Part shown: positions 1 to 9,200 of the stretch, one piece after another
Numbering within the stretch: position 1 is the stretch's first letter
Layout of the letters: every line of letters begins with the position of its first letter
Assembly (NCBI RefSeq): GCF_000217715.1
Contig: NC_015666.1
Coordinates: 3,050,270-3,114,269 of the forward strand
Source: Halopiger xanaduensis SH-6
Lineage (GTDB): Archaea > Halobacteriota > Halobacteria > Halobacteriales > Natrialbaceae
DNA: 64,000 nucleotides
Reading direction: 5' to 3'
Notes under the pieces: model-generated
Database searches by the model: none
Told to the model about the DNA's origin: nothing
What the model saw: the letters and a program-made list of their open reading frames with translations, nothing else
Made by a program: the position numbers and the translations under genes

Positions 1-1
1 C

Positions 2-1051
2 GACGGGGAGACGGTCGCGGACGTCGATCCCGACGTGGGCTACCTCCACCGCTGCGAGGAGCAGATGTGCCAGGACGGCACCTACCGCCACCAGATCATT
101 CCCTACGCCGACCGCTGGGACTACACGTCGAACCTGCCCAACGAGTGGGCGGTCGCCCGCGCCATCGAGGACTTGGCGGACATCGAGGTCCCCGAGTACG
201 CGCAGGTGCTCCGGACGATGTCGACCGAGTTCGCCCGGATGCTCGGCCACTTCCTCGCGCTCGGGACGTTCGCCCTGGACGTCTACGGCGAGTTCACCGC
301 CATCTTCCAGTACGCCTTCCGCGACCGGGAGGTCGTTCAGGACATCTTAGAGGACCTGACGGGCCAGCGGATGATGTTCTACTACTTCCGGCTGGGCGGG
401 GTCGCCTGGGACCTGCCCCGGCCTCGCGAGGAGTTCATCGAGAAGTGCCGGGACTTCCTCGACGAACTGCCGGCGAAGGTCGACGAGTACCACGACCTCA
501 TCGTCACCAACGAGATCTTCCGCATGCGGACCGTCGACACGGGGATCCTCGAGCCCGAAGTCGCCAAGGACTACGGCTGTACGGGCCCGGTCGCCCGCGG
601 TTCCGGCATCGACTACGACCTCCGGCGCGACGACCCCTACGGCTACTACGAGAACTTGGAGTGGGACGTCGTCACCCGCGACGGCTGCGACAACCACGCC
701 CGGGTGCTCTGCCGGATCGAGGAGGTCGAGGAGTCGGCCAAGATCATCGAGCAGTGTCTCGACCTGCTCGAGGACTGGCCCGAGGACGAGCGCGAGGTCC
801 AGAGCAACGTGCCCCGGACGCTGAAACCCGACGCCGGGAAGGAGACCTACCGCGCGGTCGAGATCGCGAAGGGCGAACTCGGCGTCTACATCCGCTCGGA
901 CGGCACGAACTCGCCGGCCCGGTTCAAGATCCGCAGCCCGTGTTTCCACAACCTCTCGGCGCTGCCGGAGATGTCCGAAGGCGAGTACGTCCCGGACCTG
1001 GTCGCCTCGCTCGGGAGTCTGGATATCGTCTTGGGGAGCGTCGATCGATAG
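2..1051 (+). CDS. nuoD: NADH-quinone oxidoreductase subunit D (C-terminal part of NuoCD), 5' end outside window
   Basis: The reading frame is open from the left edge, so the gene is partial. The visible 350 residues match the NuoD (49 kDa) half of complex I. They show the GYLHR and EDLTGQRMMF motifs, IRSPCFHNL and the terminal GSLDIVLGSVDR, which mark the quinone-site subunit of the peripheral arm. In haloarchaea NuoC and NuoD are normally fused, so the missing part is probably the NuoC domain. It is not followed by nuoH or nuoI as in a standard nuo operon: after a 170-base gap comes trpB. This suggests a stand-alone paralogue. Family identity is secure; that it is a second copy is inferred. 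Confidence 0.93.
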   Translation, partial: DGETVADVDPDVGYLHRCEEQMCQDGTYRHQIIPYADRWDYTSNLPNEWAVARAIEDLADIEVPEYAQVLRTMSTEFARMLGHFLALGTFALDVYGEFTAIFQYAFRDREVVQDILEDLTGQRMMFYYFRLGGVAWDLPRPREEFIEKCRDFLDELPAKVDEYHDLIVTNEIFRMRTVDTGILEPEVAKDYGCTGPVARGSGIDYDLRRDDPYGYYENLEWDVVTRDGCDNHARVLCRIEEVEESAKIIEQCLDLLEDWPEDEREVQSNVPRTLKPDAGKETYRAVEIAKGELGVYIRSDGTNSPARFKIRSPCFHNLSALPEMSEGEYVPDLVASLGSLDIVLGSVDR

Positions 1052-1191
1052 CCGTTCTGGCCGGTGCGTCTGCTTTCCGAGCCGGTATCGCGATCTGACG
1101 GCGTGGCTGGAGCGTCGAACGGTCCGAAAGCCCCGACGGCTCGAGCCGGGTCGATCCGGCGTGGCGCTGACGGAACGAAACGGAGGCTACC

Positions 1192-1198
1192 TTTACGG
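1192..1198 (+). promoter_or_regulatory. TATA-like box for trpB
   Basis: TTTACGG lies 24-30 bases before the ATG at 1222. This spacing is typical of leaderless haloarchaeal genes and favours ATG 1222 over the in-frame GTG at 1198. Confidence 0.4.
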
Positions 1199-1221
1199 TG
1201 TCCGAGCGCCAGCAGGGACGT

Positions 1222-2379
1222 ATGCCCGACGGAAACGGAGAGTTCGAGGGATACGGCGGACGACACGTTCCGGAACCGCTCGAGGGACCGCTTGCCCAAC
1301 TCGCCGAGGCCTACGACGAGGTCGCGACCACCGACGACTTTCAGGCGGAGTTTCGCGGCCTGCTCGAGGAGTTCGCCGGTCGCCCGACGCCGCTGTACTA
1401 CGCGCGCAACCTGAGCGAGCGCTACGGCGCCGACATCTACCTCAAGCGCGAGGACCTGCTCCACGGCGGCGCCCACAAGATCAACAACTGCCTCGGCCAG
1501 GCCCTGCTGGCCAAGCGCGCGGGACGCGAGCGACTCATCGCCGAAACCGGCGCCGGCCAGCACGGCACCGCGACGGCGATGGTCGGCGCCCTGCTGGGGC
1601 TGGACACGGAGATCTACATGGGGAAGAAAGACGCCGAGCGCCAGGAGATGAACGTCTTCCGCATGCGGCTGATGGGCGCCGAGGTCAACGAGGTCACCCG
1701 CGGCAACGAAGGACTCGCGGACGCCGTCGACGCCGCGCTCGAGGACTTCGCCGCGAACGTCGACGACACCCATTACCTCGTCGGCAGCGTGGTCGGTCCA
1801 GATCCGTTCCCGCGGATGGTCCGGGACTTCCAGAGCGTCATCGGCGAGGAGGCCCGCGAGCAGTTCCGGGAGCGGACCGGCGGCCTCCCGGACGCCGCGG
1901 TCGCCTGCGTCGGCGGCGGCTCGAACGCGATCGGCCTCTTTCACGCCTTCCGCGACGATGACGTCGACTTCTACGGCACCGAGGGCGGCGGCGAGGGACC
2001 GGACTCGAGCAGGCACGCCGCGCCGCTTTCCAGCGGGACGGACGACGTCATCCACGGGATGAAAACGCGCGTGCTCGAGAACGACGTGGACGTCCACTCC
2101 GTTTCGGCCGGGCTCGACTACCCCGGCGTCGGCCCCGAGCACGCGATGTTCCGGGCCGTCGGCCGCTGCGAGTACACGGGCGTCACGGACGAGGAGGCGC
2201 TCGCGGCCTTCCGCGAACTGAGCGAAACCGAGGGGATCATCCCGGCGCTGGAGTCCAGCCACGCCGTCGCCCGAGCGATCGAACTCGCAGAGGACGGCGA
2301 ACACGAGACGATCCTCGTGAACCTCTCGGGGCGGGGCGACAAGGATATGGAGACCGCGGCAGCGAAGTTCGATCTCTGA
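1222..2379 (+). CDS. trpB: Tryptophan synthase beta chain
   Basis: PLP enzyme that condenses indole and L-serine to L-tryptophan, normally as an alpha2beta2 complex with TrpA. The 385-residue product has the PLP lysine in HKINN ([13 protein letters not shown]), the GTGAGQHG-type loop ([12 protein letters not shown]), the phosphate-binding GGGSNAIG and the C-terminal LSGRGDKD. These are all hallmarks of the TrpB1 type. The start was set at ATG 1222 because a TATA-like box lies about 27 bases upstream; a GTG eight codons earlier is the alternative. No trpA or trpC is adjacent, so this copy is detached from the usual trpCBA order. Function is near certain; whether it is the only TrpB in the genome cannot be seen. 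Confidence 0.95.
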   Translation: MPDGNGEFEGYGGRHVPEPLEGPLAQLAEAYDEVATTDDFQAEFRGLLEEFAGRPTPLYYARNLSERYGADIYLKREDLLHGGAHKINNCLGQALLAKRAGRERLIAETGAGQHGTATAMVGALLGLDTEIYMGKKDAERQEMNVFRMRLMGAEVNEVTRGNEGLADAVDAALEDFAANVDDTHYLVGSVVGPDPFPRMVRDFQSVIGEEAREQFRERTGGLPDAAVACVGGGSNAIGLFHAFRDDDVDFYGTEGGGEGPDSSRHAAPLSSGTDDVIHGMKTRVLENDVDVHSVSAGLDYPGVGPEHAMFRAVGRCEYTGVTDEEALAAFRELSETEGIIPALESSHAVARAIELAEDGEHETILVNLSGRGDKDMETAAAKFDL

Positions 2380-2412
2380 GCGGGTCGGTACCCGCGTCAG
2401 CCGTCCGGACGC

Positions 2413-2586
2413 TTAGAAGACGGAGGTTCCGATCGTCAGAATCGCGAACCCGAGCACGACGAGCGCGAGCAGTCCGTCGCCGACCGTGCCGTAGCCGCCG
2501 GCCGTATCCTTCGTCGTCGCGACCATCGCGCCGATGCTGCCGATCAGGACCGTAAGCACCAGTCCGGCGTAGAGCAGATATTCCAT
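2413..2586 (-). CDS. Small two-helix membrane protein (57 aa)
   Basis: A 57-residue frame starts MEYLLYAGLVLT and ends at TAA. It has two hydrophobic stretches (residues about 3-23 and 38-54) separated by a short polar loop containing K26, D28 and GGYG, as in many small haloarchaeal membrane proteins. It lies in a gap between trpB and an oppositely oriented hypothetical gene and would otherwise leave 300 bases empty. Its function is unknown. The coding call rests on hydropathy, start and stop placement and the lack of any competing frame. Confidence 0.6.
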   Translation of the reverse strand: MEYLLYAGLVLTVLIGSIGAMVATTKDTAGGYGTVGDGLLALVVLGFAILTIGTSVF

Positions 2587-2652
2587 GCCGGGAGACTGTC
2601 CGTGTTTCGTACTAAATGTTGTGTGTTCCCGTGCGCGCCTGCGACCGAACGA

Positions 2653-2658
2653 TTATAA
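2653..2658 (+). promoter_or_regulatory. TATA box of the hypothetical gene at 2683
   Basis: TTATAA is centred about 27 bases before ATG 2683, the spacing expected for a leaderless archaeal transcript. It supports that start over the one five codons earlier. Confidence 0.6.
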
Positions 2659-2682
2659 TGCGTCCATTTGCTACTCCGGCCC

Positions 2683-3081
2683 ATGCGGATGGAACTACGG
2701 GTGTGCAAGCACTGCTACAACGGCGAGCACGGGAACCCGCAGAAGACGGCCATCACGAAGGACATGGTCGAGTGTGCGCGTCGAATCCGGGAGTACAAGG
2801 ACCTCATCGGCATCGACTCGCTGTACGTCTCGATGGTCGAAGAGGGGGATAACGGCGGCGCGGAGGCGCTGTCCGTCTACGTGGCGAGCATCGAGCACAA
2901 CCAGATCCAGATGAACGACACGCAACTCGTCATGGAGGACGGCGACGGGAACGTCCTCGTGTATCCGGATCCGGACGACATCCTCGAGGTGCTCACGCGA
3001 AACATCGACCAGATTCAGGACCAGACGAGGCAGGACGTCACCGTCGAACTCTCCTCGGAAAGCGCCGAACTGCTCTCCTAA
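2683..3081 (+). CDS. Conserved-looking hypothetical protein with N-terminal CxxC
   Basis: The product has 132 residues and no signal peptide or membrane segment. It begins MRMELRVCKHCYNGEH, where Cys8 and Cys11 with nearby His10 and His16 could bind a metal. The rest is an acidic alpha/beta-like sequence with many Asp and Glu, including VYPDPDDILEVL. I do not recognise the family. The start was placed at ATG 2683 because of the TATA box 25-30 bases upstream. It is transcribed away from the small membrane protein at 2413-2586 with a 96-base spacer. Confidence 0.75.
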   Translation: MRMELRVCKHCYNGEHGNPQKTAITKDMVECARRIREYKDLIGIDSLYVSMVEEGDNGGAEALSVYVASIEHNQIQMNDTQLVMEDGDGNVLVYPDPDDILEVLTRNIDQIQDQTRQDVTVELSSESAELLS

Positions 3082-3305
3082 ACTGTCTCGCGCCTGCTGC
3101 CGATTTTGACCCTCGTCGACTCCTTTGTCCCCTTCGTCGATGCGGTGTTTGATATCCACAGCAGTAAGTACAGTCCTGACTGAACGCTGGCACCGAATCA
3201 GTTATCGCTCGAGCGGTAAGGTTTTTCTCTGCAGGCTCTATAGGTGTGTGAAGTAATGACATCCGGGAAACGGAGAGTGATATTTGATCTGGAGGGGACG
3301 GTCCT

Positions 3306-3719
3306 GTGAACTACGTGTTGTGGGCACTGCTGGCGATGGGCTGTTATTCGTTTGCGTTCCTGTTTATGAAAATTGCACTGCAAGATCTGCCGGCATTCAC
3401 CGTCATGCCGATTGCGGTCGGCACACTGGCCGTGGGAGCGACAACTGTGGCGGCCCTGTTCGGTGAGTGGTCAGTTCCGTCGGCGACGAGCTGATCTGTT
3501 GGGTTTGCATTCGCAGCAGGCATCTGTCTCGCTGGTGCTGTCGTCGGGTATTTCCGCGCACTCTCGACTGGCCCCGTTAGCACCGTCGTGCCGATCTTCG
3601 GGATGTCCCTCGTTGGTGGCGCACTCCTCGGAATCGTCGTATTGGGCGAGGGAGTCACTGCGAAGAAGGTCCTCGGCATCGCGTTTGGTGCTGTTGCGGT
3701 CGTCCTCATAGCTACGTGA
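3306..3719 (+). pseudogene. Small EamA/DMT-type membrane protein interrupted by an in-frame TGA
   Basis: The frame starts at GTG 3306 after a good Shine-Dalgarno (GGAGG at 3291) and reads as a four-helix EamA-type half transporter. At codon 63 (3492-3494) it meets TGA. The same frame then continues without another stop to 3719, encoding the typical second half (GPVSTVVPIFGMSLVGGALLG, then GEGVTAKK and a last helix). Total length is 137 codons, the usual size of haloarchaeal single-EamA proteins. A one-base CGA-to-TGA change in the loop would explain it. It may be a pseudogene, a strain polymorphism or a sequencing error. Confidence 0.7.
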
Positions 3720-4018
3720 CGCCTCGAGGCTGAGCGTACGTGACCCTACGTGATCCGAGCGTGTTCTAAGAAACGACACAATACGCACCCGTAGTGAGCG
3801 GTAGTTCCAGGGGAACGACTCTCTGAAGAATAGGATTTCAATGGAACGACTCCCCTGTGTTCGCCTCGAGCGGATCGAGATGGGACCGCTCAGTGGGTGA
3901 CGCTGCTCGAGGATCGAACGGAGGTAATCAGTGAAACGGGAATACTGCAAAACTCGAGGAATCGCCGTCAATCACTGGGAATCGCTACCCCGAGAGCCGA
4001 CCGAAACCGCGGTCGACG
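3720..4018. other. Intergenic region, no gene seen
   Basis: These 299 bases separate the broken EamA gene from the convergent cytochrome b gene. The frames here lack starts, the codon bias of the neighbours and recognisable protein content. No clear hairpin with a T-tract was seen. Confidence 0.5.
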
Positions 4019-5056
4019 TTACTGCGTCTCGCCGCCGTCGGCAGCGATCACGTCCGCGTCGTCGCTCTGACTCTGCTCAGCCTCGCGTTCGCGCTGGGTC
4101 TGCGCCTCGCGCTGGCGTTGGTAGCGAACTCGCAGGATGTTCCCGTACATCGAGAGCGCGAGCCCGATGAACAGCACGAGCACGCCGACGTTGATGGCGA
4201 TCGTGCGGAAGATGTTCCCCTCGTTGAACGCCAGCGTTTCGGGGATCGGGTAGCCGCCGTAGGTCATGCTGCCGGCCAGCACGCCGGCGATGCCGATGAT
4301 GACCATGGCGCCGAACAGGTTCGTCGCCCACTTCCAGGTCGGCTTCAGCCGCAGGTTCTCGATCCCGGTAGTGTCGTAGTCGTCGGCGTCGCCGTGGAAG
4401 TTCGGCGTCTCATCCTTCGGGAGGAACGCCTTCATCTCGACCGGGTAGAAGGCCGGATGACAGGCGTGCTCGAAGGTGTGGAACATCACGCCCATGAACA
4501 TGATGATCCCGAGGAGGCCGTGGAACGCGACGAAGCCCATGGCGACCGACTGCGTGTTGTAGAAGTCGATCAGCCAGGTCTTCTGCCAGATGAGCAGCCC
4601 CGAGATCATCAGCAGGACGAGTTCGACCGCGAAGATGGCGATGACGCCCTTGCCGACGTACGACAGCAGCGGCACCTCGTCGGCCTTGTAGCCGGCGAAC
4701 TGCTTGGCGTGGGGGTGGCGCTCCTCCGCGTAGCCGAGCGCGAACTTGACGTCCTGGACGAACGCCGCGGTGTCCTGCTTGATGTCGGGAATCACGTCGC
4801 CCAGGTTCGACCGGCTCGAGGGGCGCAGCAGCATGTACAGCACCCAGAACACGGTCAGCAGCATGAGGGCGAAGCCGGCGACGCGGTGGATGGTCAGGAC
4901 CCACTCGTTGCCGCCCATCAGCTCGACGAGCCACCACAGCTCGGCGTTGAACGCGATGGAGTACCCCGTAAAGAACAGGAAGAACACGGTCAACGCGAGC
5001 AGCGAGTGGAAGATCGTGGTGACGCGGGAGAACTTCCCGTGGTCGAGGTTGGTCAC
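4019..5056 (-). CDS. Formate dehydrogenase cytochrome b subunit (FdnI/gamma-type), copy A
   Basis: This 345-residue diheme membrane cytochrome b would pass electrons from the periplasm-type Fe-S subunit to menaquinone. His17, His57, His179 and His193 lie in predicted helices with the spacing of the four heme ligands of E. coli FdnI, including the 14-residue gap between the last two. About four to five hydrophobic segments are visible, with a long loop between helices 2 and 3 (residues about 80-125). The charged tail is rich in Gln, Arg and Glu. The GTG start overlaps the stop of the upstream two-helix gene (GTGA), so it is the last gene of a tightly coupled fdhA-fdhB-x-cytb operon. The paralogue is at 31640-32677. 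Confidence 0.88.
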   Translation of the reverse strand: MTNLDHGKFSRVTTIFHSLLALTVFFLFFTGYSIAFNAELWWLVELMGGNEWVLTIHRVAGFALMLLTVFWVLYMLLRPSSRSNLGDVIPDIKQDTAAFVQDVKFALGYAEERHPHAKQFAGYKADEVPLLSYVGKGVIAIFAVELVLLMISGLLIWQKTWLIDFYNTQSVAMGFVAFHGLLGIIMFMGVMFHTFEHACHPAFYPVEMKAFLPKDETPNFHGDADDYDTTGIENLRLKPTWKWATNLFGAMVIIGIAGVLAGSMTYGGYPIPETLAFNEGNIFRTIAINVGVLVLFIGLALSMYGNILRVRYQRQREAQTQREREAEQSQSDDADVIAADGGETQ

Positions 5057-5550
5057 GCGGCGTCACCCCCGTTGGCGCGGGCGTCCTCGTCGGCGGCGGA
5101 CTCGACGCCACCGTCGGATCGAAGCTCCGACGAGGATCGCGGTCCGTCGGACCGCTCACCACCGTCGGTCGCGACGTCGGCGTCCGCTCCCGCTCGCGCG
5201 TCGGGCTCCGCACCCGCCGGCGGCTGCATTCGGTCGCCGAGCCGGCGGAAGGCCGCCCAGTGGATCGCGACCATCACGATGATGAACGCGCCCATGAGCA
5301 CGTCGGCGATGTGCAGGAGCGAGACCAACGCGTTGAGCAGCGGCTCGGTGTTGCCGGCGACCCACGCGGTACCGACGCCGCCGCCGGTGACCGTCGGCCG
5401 GATGCGTAGGAGCGTCTGGTAGCTCGGCCCCTGCACGAGCCAGATCGAGCCGACTGCGACGGCGGCGCTCGCGACCGCGGCGATCCAGAACGCCGCGGTG
5501 TCCGAGAGCCCTCCAGTTTCGGCGTCCGTCGATGTATCTTGCTCGCTCAT
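5053..5550 (-). CDS. Two-helix membrane protein of the formate dehydrogenase operon, copy A
   Basis: The product has 165 residues. Helix 1 is at about residues 16-37 and helix 2 at about 74-96, separated by a conserved loop (LLRIRPTVTGGGVGT and AGNTEPLL). A low-complexity acidic tail follows, rich in Asp, Ala, Gly and Ser. It is translationally coupled on both sides: its ATG overlaps the fdhB stop (ATGA) and its stop overlaps the cytochrome b start (GTGA). The same loop and helix 2 appear in the paralogue at 30798-31643, whose N-terminus is much longer. It is probably an accessory membrane subunit of the dehydrogenase; no family name is recognised. Confidence 0.8.
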   Translation of the reverse strand: MSEQDTSTDAETGGLSDTAAFWIAAVASAAVAVGSIWLVQGPSYQTLLRIRPTVTGGGVGTAWVAGNTEPLLNALVSLLHIADVLMGAFIIVMVAIHWAAFRRLGDRMQPPAGAEPDARAGADADVATDGGERSDGPRSSSELRSDGGVESAADEDARANGGDAA

Positions 5551-6227
5551 GATTCGAACAGTTGGGCGTCCTCCTTTCCGAAGATGATCTCCATCGCCTC
5601 GTCGTTGAAGAACGGCTGGCTGTCGCGCTTCTCGAGTTCGTCGGCGATCTCGCCGGCCGTTCCGACCAGCAGTGCGTTGGTCGCACACTCGTCGACGCAG
5701 GCGGGCCCTTGGTCGGCCATCTGGCGCTCCTTGCAGCCGGTACACTTCTCCATGGTGCCGCCGGTACCGACGATTTCGGCCGAGCCCTCGTCCTCGTTGG
5801 GGAACTGCGGCGCGCCGAACGGACAGGCCGAGAGACAGTATTGACAGCCGACGCAGAGGCTCTCTTTGAGGTCGACGAACCCGTCGTCGCTCTTCTGCAG
5901 GGCGTCGGTCGGACAGACCGAGACGCAGGGCGCGTTCTCGCAGTGGAAACACTGCATCGGCACGTTCGTCTCGCCGGGGTTGGCGCCGTCGGCCAGCGCC
6001 GCGGACTGGCGACCGTTGTAACCCTCGTCGGCCTCCTGCCCCTCGAGCATGTTGACGATGTCGATACGCTCGCGGTCCGGGCCGACGTCCCAGGTGCGTT
6101 TACAGGCGACGACGCAGCCGCCGCAGTCGATACACGCTTCCACGTCCGGGAAGAGGCGCATCCCTTCCCCGGTGCTCATGTTCCCGTCGCTGATTCGCGC
6201 GGTCTGCTGTTGTTCGTTCGTTGACAT
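5547..6227 (-). CDS. fdhB: Formate dehydrogenase iron-sulfur subunit (four 4Fe-4S clusters), copy A
   Basis: This 226-residue ferredoxin-type subunit links the catalytic subunit to cytochrome b. It has 16 cysteines in four blocks: CIDCGGCVVAC (Cys32, 35, 38 and 42), CFHCENAPCVSVC, CVGCQYCLSAC, and CTGC followed by PACVDEC. This is the FdnH/DmsB/NrfC pattern. No signal peptide is present, so export would be by hitchhiking with the Tat-bearing FdhA. No C-terminal membrane helix is seen, unlike E. coli FdnH, which may be why the operon carries a separate two-helix protein. It lies 6 bases after fdhA and overlaps the next gene by 4 bases. Confidence 0.92.
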   Translation of the reverse strand: MSTNEQQQTARISDGNMSTGEGMRLFPDVEACIDCGGCVVACKRTWDVGPDRERIDIVNMLEGQEADEGYNGRQSAALADGANPGETNVPMQCFHCENAPCVSVCPTDALQKSDDGFVDLKESLCVGCQYCLSACPFGAPQFPNEDEGSAEIVGTGGTMEKCTGCKERQMADQGPACVDECATNALLVGTAGEIADELEKRDSQPFFNDEAMEIIFGKEDAQLFES

Positions 6228-6233
6228 TCTTTG

Positions 6234-9200
6234 TTAGTCGTCTGCGAGCATGTCGTGCTCCCGCACGTCGTACTGTTTCTGGAGTCCGAGTCCCGCCTCG
6301 TCCTGCGGGAAGTCGATGAACTCCATGTCGAGTTCCTCGATCCGTTCGGGCGTGGCCTTCTCGACGCGGACCATGCCGACCTTGGTCTCCTGCATCTGGG
6401 TCTCGGCGTCGAAGCCGTGGGCGGTGACGATGTTCACGGAGTCGCCGATCGCCAGCGGCTTCGTGCCCTCGGGCCAGTCGTCGGACTTGTCCTTGCCGCC
6501 GAAGACGCCGCCCCAGTGGTACGGCAGGAAGACCTCGTCGGGGTGGGGTCGGTAGTCGACCTTCGCCTTCACGAGGATCGCGCTCTTGGCGTCGTGGGCG
6601 GAGTGGACGATGACCTCGTCGCCGCCGGAGATCCCCATCTCCTCGGCGCGGTCCGGGTGGATCTCCGCGTACATGTGGGGCTGGCGGTCGGCGGTCATCT
6701 CGTTGTTCCGCGTCTCGGAACCGCCACCCTGGTGTTCGACCTGTCGGCCGGAGGTGAGGATGACCTCGAACCCCTTCTCGTGGACCGCCTCGGTGGCCTG
6801 CTGCTGGGTCTGGCCGTTGTTCTGGTCGAGGCGGTAGACGTTCTGCTGGTGGCCGTTCGCGGGCCACTCCTCGGCGAGGTCCGGGTACGGACTCTCGATC
6901 GGTTCGCGGTGGACCGGCACCGTGTCGAGGAAGTTCCACGCGACCGCGCGCGCCTTCCCGCGACCCGTCGGCGGGTCCGGCTGTTCGACGTCGTACTGCT
7001 CCCAGAACTCCATGTCGAGTTCGTGGTCGTACTCCTCCTCGAGCGCCTGCGCCGCGTCGTAGGGCGACTGATCCGGACTCAGCGCGTACTCGACGGGCAG
7101 GGACATCTCGCTGGGGTTCGTGACGTCCTCGGGGAGCGTCGTCGTGTAGTGGGGGTACTGCGGGACGCCCTCGATCTCCTCGTCCCACCAGTCGGGCTGG
7201 TAGGGCTCGCGGAGCATCTCGAGGCCCTCCTCGCCGTGTTCGTCGTAGGTCTCCTGGAGCGGGTACTCCCGGTCGACGCCCATCGCCTCCCAGTCCTCGG
7301 GCGACGGCGCCTCGGTGCCCCAGTTGGCGCGGAAGTCGTGGCCGCCTTCGCGGGGGTCCATGTCGTCGCGCCAGATGATCGGCGTACCGGTGTGGCCCTC
7401 TCCCCAGTAGGGCCAGGGCAGCGACCAGTACTCGCCGCTGACCGGCAGTCCCTCGGAGTCGGCCCGCAGCGTCTCGGTGTTGAAGGCGTAGTCGTACTCG
7501 CGGTGTTGCTGGAGCTTCTCGGGGGGCTGCTGGTAGCCGATCGAGCGGACGCCGAGGTTGATCTCCCGGAGCGCGTCCTCGTAGGTGCTCTTGCCGTTGT
7601 GGAGCTCCTGGCCGCTCCCCCAGTCGAAGTGCTCGCCGAAGCCGAACCGGTCGGCCAGCTCCTGCATGATCTGGAGGTCGGGCTTGGAGTTGTGCGCCGG
7701 TTTCCCGGCGGGCTCGGACCACTGCACCGACCGGTGCGTGTTCGTCAGCGACCGGTAGTGCTCGTACTGGCTCGAGGCCGGCAGGAGGATGACGTTATCC
7801 TCGTCGGAGAGGGTGCCGGCGACGGCGGGGAAGACGTCGACGACGACCAGCAGATCGAGCGCCTCCATCGCCCGCTTCATCTTGTCCATCTCGTTGATGG
7901 AGTTCGCCGAGTGGCCCCAGAGGAACAGCATCTTCAGCGGGTTCGGCTGGTAGAGGTTCGACTCGTGGAGCCGCTCCTCCTGGGGGAGGGCGGCCTCGTA
8001 CCAGCGGGCGACGGTCAGTCCCGACTGGAACATCATCGACCGGGTCGTCACCTCGTTCGGTCGGTACTCGTCGCCGCCGAGGCTGTCTTCGACCTCGGTG
8101 TCGACCTGCGCGGTCGTGACGGTCTCTTCCGTTTCGCCGAGTTCCTCCATGAGGTCCTCGGGAAGCATGTCGAACCGCCCGTACATGTCGTTGAAGTCCG
8201 TGCTTCCGCTGGTCCACGGGCTCCGATCCCACACGTTAGTCCAGTGGGCCCACGACCCGGGCGAACTCACCGAGTAGTAGCCCGGCAGAATGTCGGCGTC
8301 GACGCCGAGGTCGGTCGCGCCCTGGACGTTCGCGTGGCCGCGCATGACCTGGAGGCCGCCGCCCGAGCGGGCCGCCGACCCCGAGGCGAGACTGAGCAGC
8401 GCGTACGAGCGGATGTTCTGGGTCCCGTTGTTGTGCTGGGTGCCGCCCATCGCCCACTCGATCTGGACGTTGGGCTTGTTCTCGATGATCATGTCCCCGA
8501 TCTCCTCGAGATCCTCGACGGAGAGCCAGGAGATCTCGGCGGCCGTCTCGAGGTCGTACCGGTCGAGTTCGGCGTAGGCGTCCTCCCAGCCGTTGACCCG
8601 GTCGGAGAGCATCTCCTCGTCGAGTTCGTCCTGCTCGTCGAGGTAGTAGAGCAGCCCCATCATGATCGCGACGTCCGTCCCGGGCCGCATCCGGTAATAG
8701 TGGTCGGCGTGAGCCGACGTCTTCGTATAGCGGGGGTCGATCGAGACGATCGTCCCGCCGCGGGCCTGCCCCTCGAGGATGTGCTGCATCGCGATCGGGT
8801 GGGCCTCGGCGGGGTTCTGCCCGATGATGATGTTGAGATCGAAGTTGCGGTAGTCGTTGATCGTGTTGGTCATCGCGCCGAAGCCCCACGTGTTCGCGAG
8901 GCCGGCGACGGTCGGCGAGTGACAGATACGGGCCTGGTGGTCGACGTTGTTCGTGCCCATGAACGCCGCCAGCTTCCGGAAGGCGTAGGCCTCCTCGTTG
9001 GAGTGGTGGGCGCTGCCGACCATCATCGTGCTGTCGGGCCCGTACTCTTCGGTGACCTCCTGCCAGGTCTCGGCGATCTCGTCGTAGGCCTCGTTCCACG
9101 TGATCTTGCGCCACTCGCCGTTTTCCTTCTTCAGCGGGTGCTTCAGTCGGGTCGGCGAGTGCTCCGTCTCGAGGATGCTCGCGCCCTTCGAACAGAGCGA

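Noticed and set aside
2413-2586. Homology of the 57-aa protein with the 61-aa protein at 32824-33009, extending the inverted modules to ten genes
   Set aside because: Mirrored place and similar two-helix plan, but too little residue identity by eye; other genes lie between 2586 and module A.
3492-3494. TGA as a selenocysteine codon in the EamA-type gene
   Set aside because: No known selenoprotein of this family, the position is in a loop, and haloarchaea are not known to make selenoproteins; the formate dehydrogenases here use Cys.
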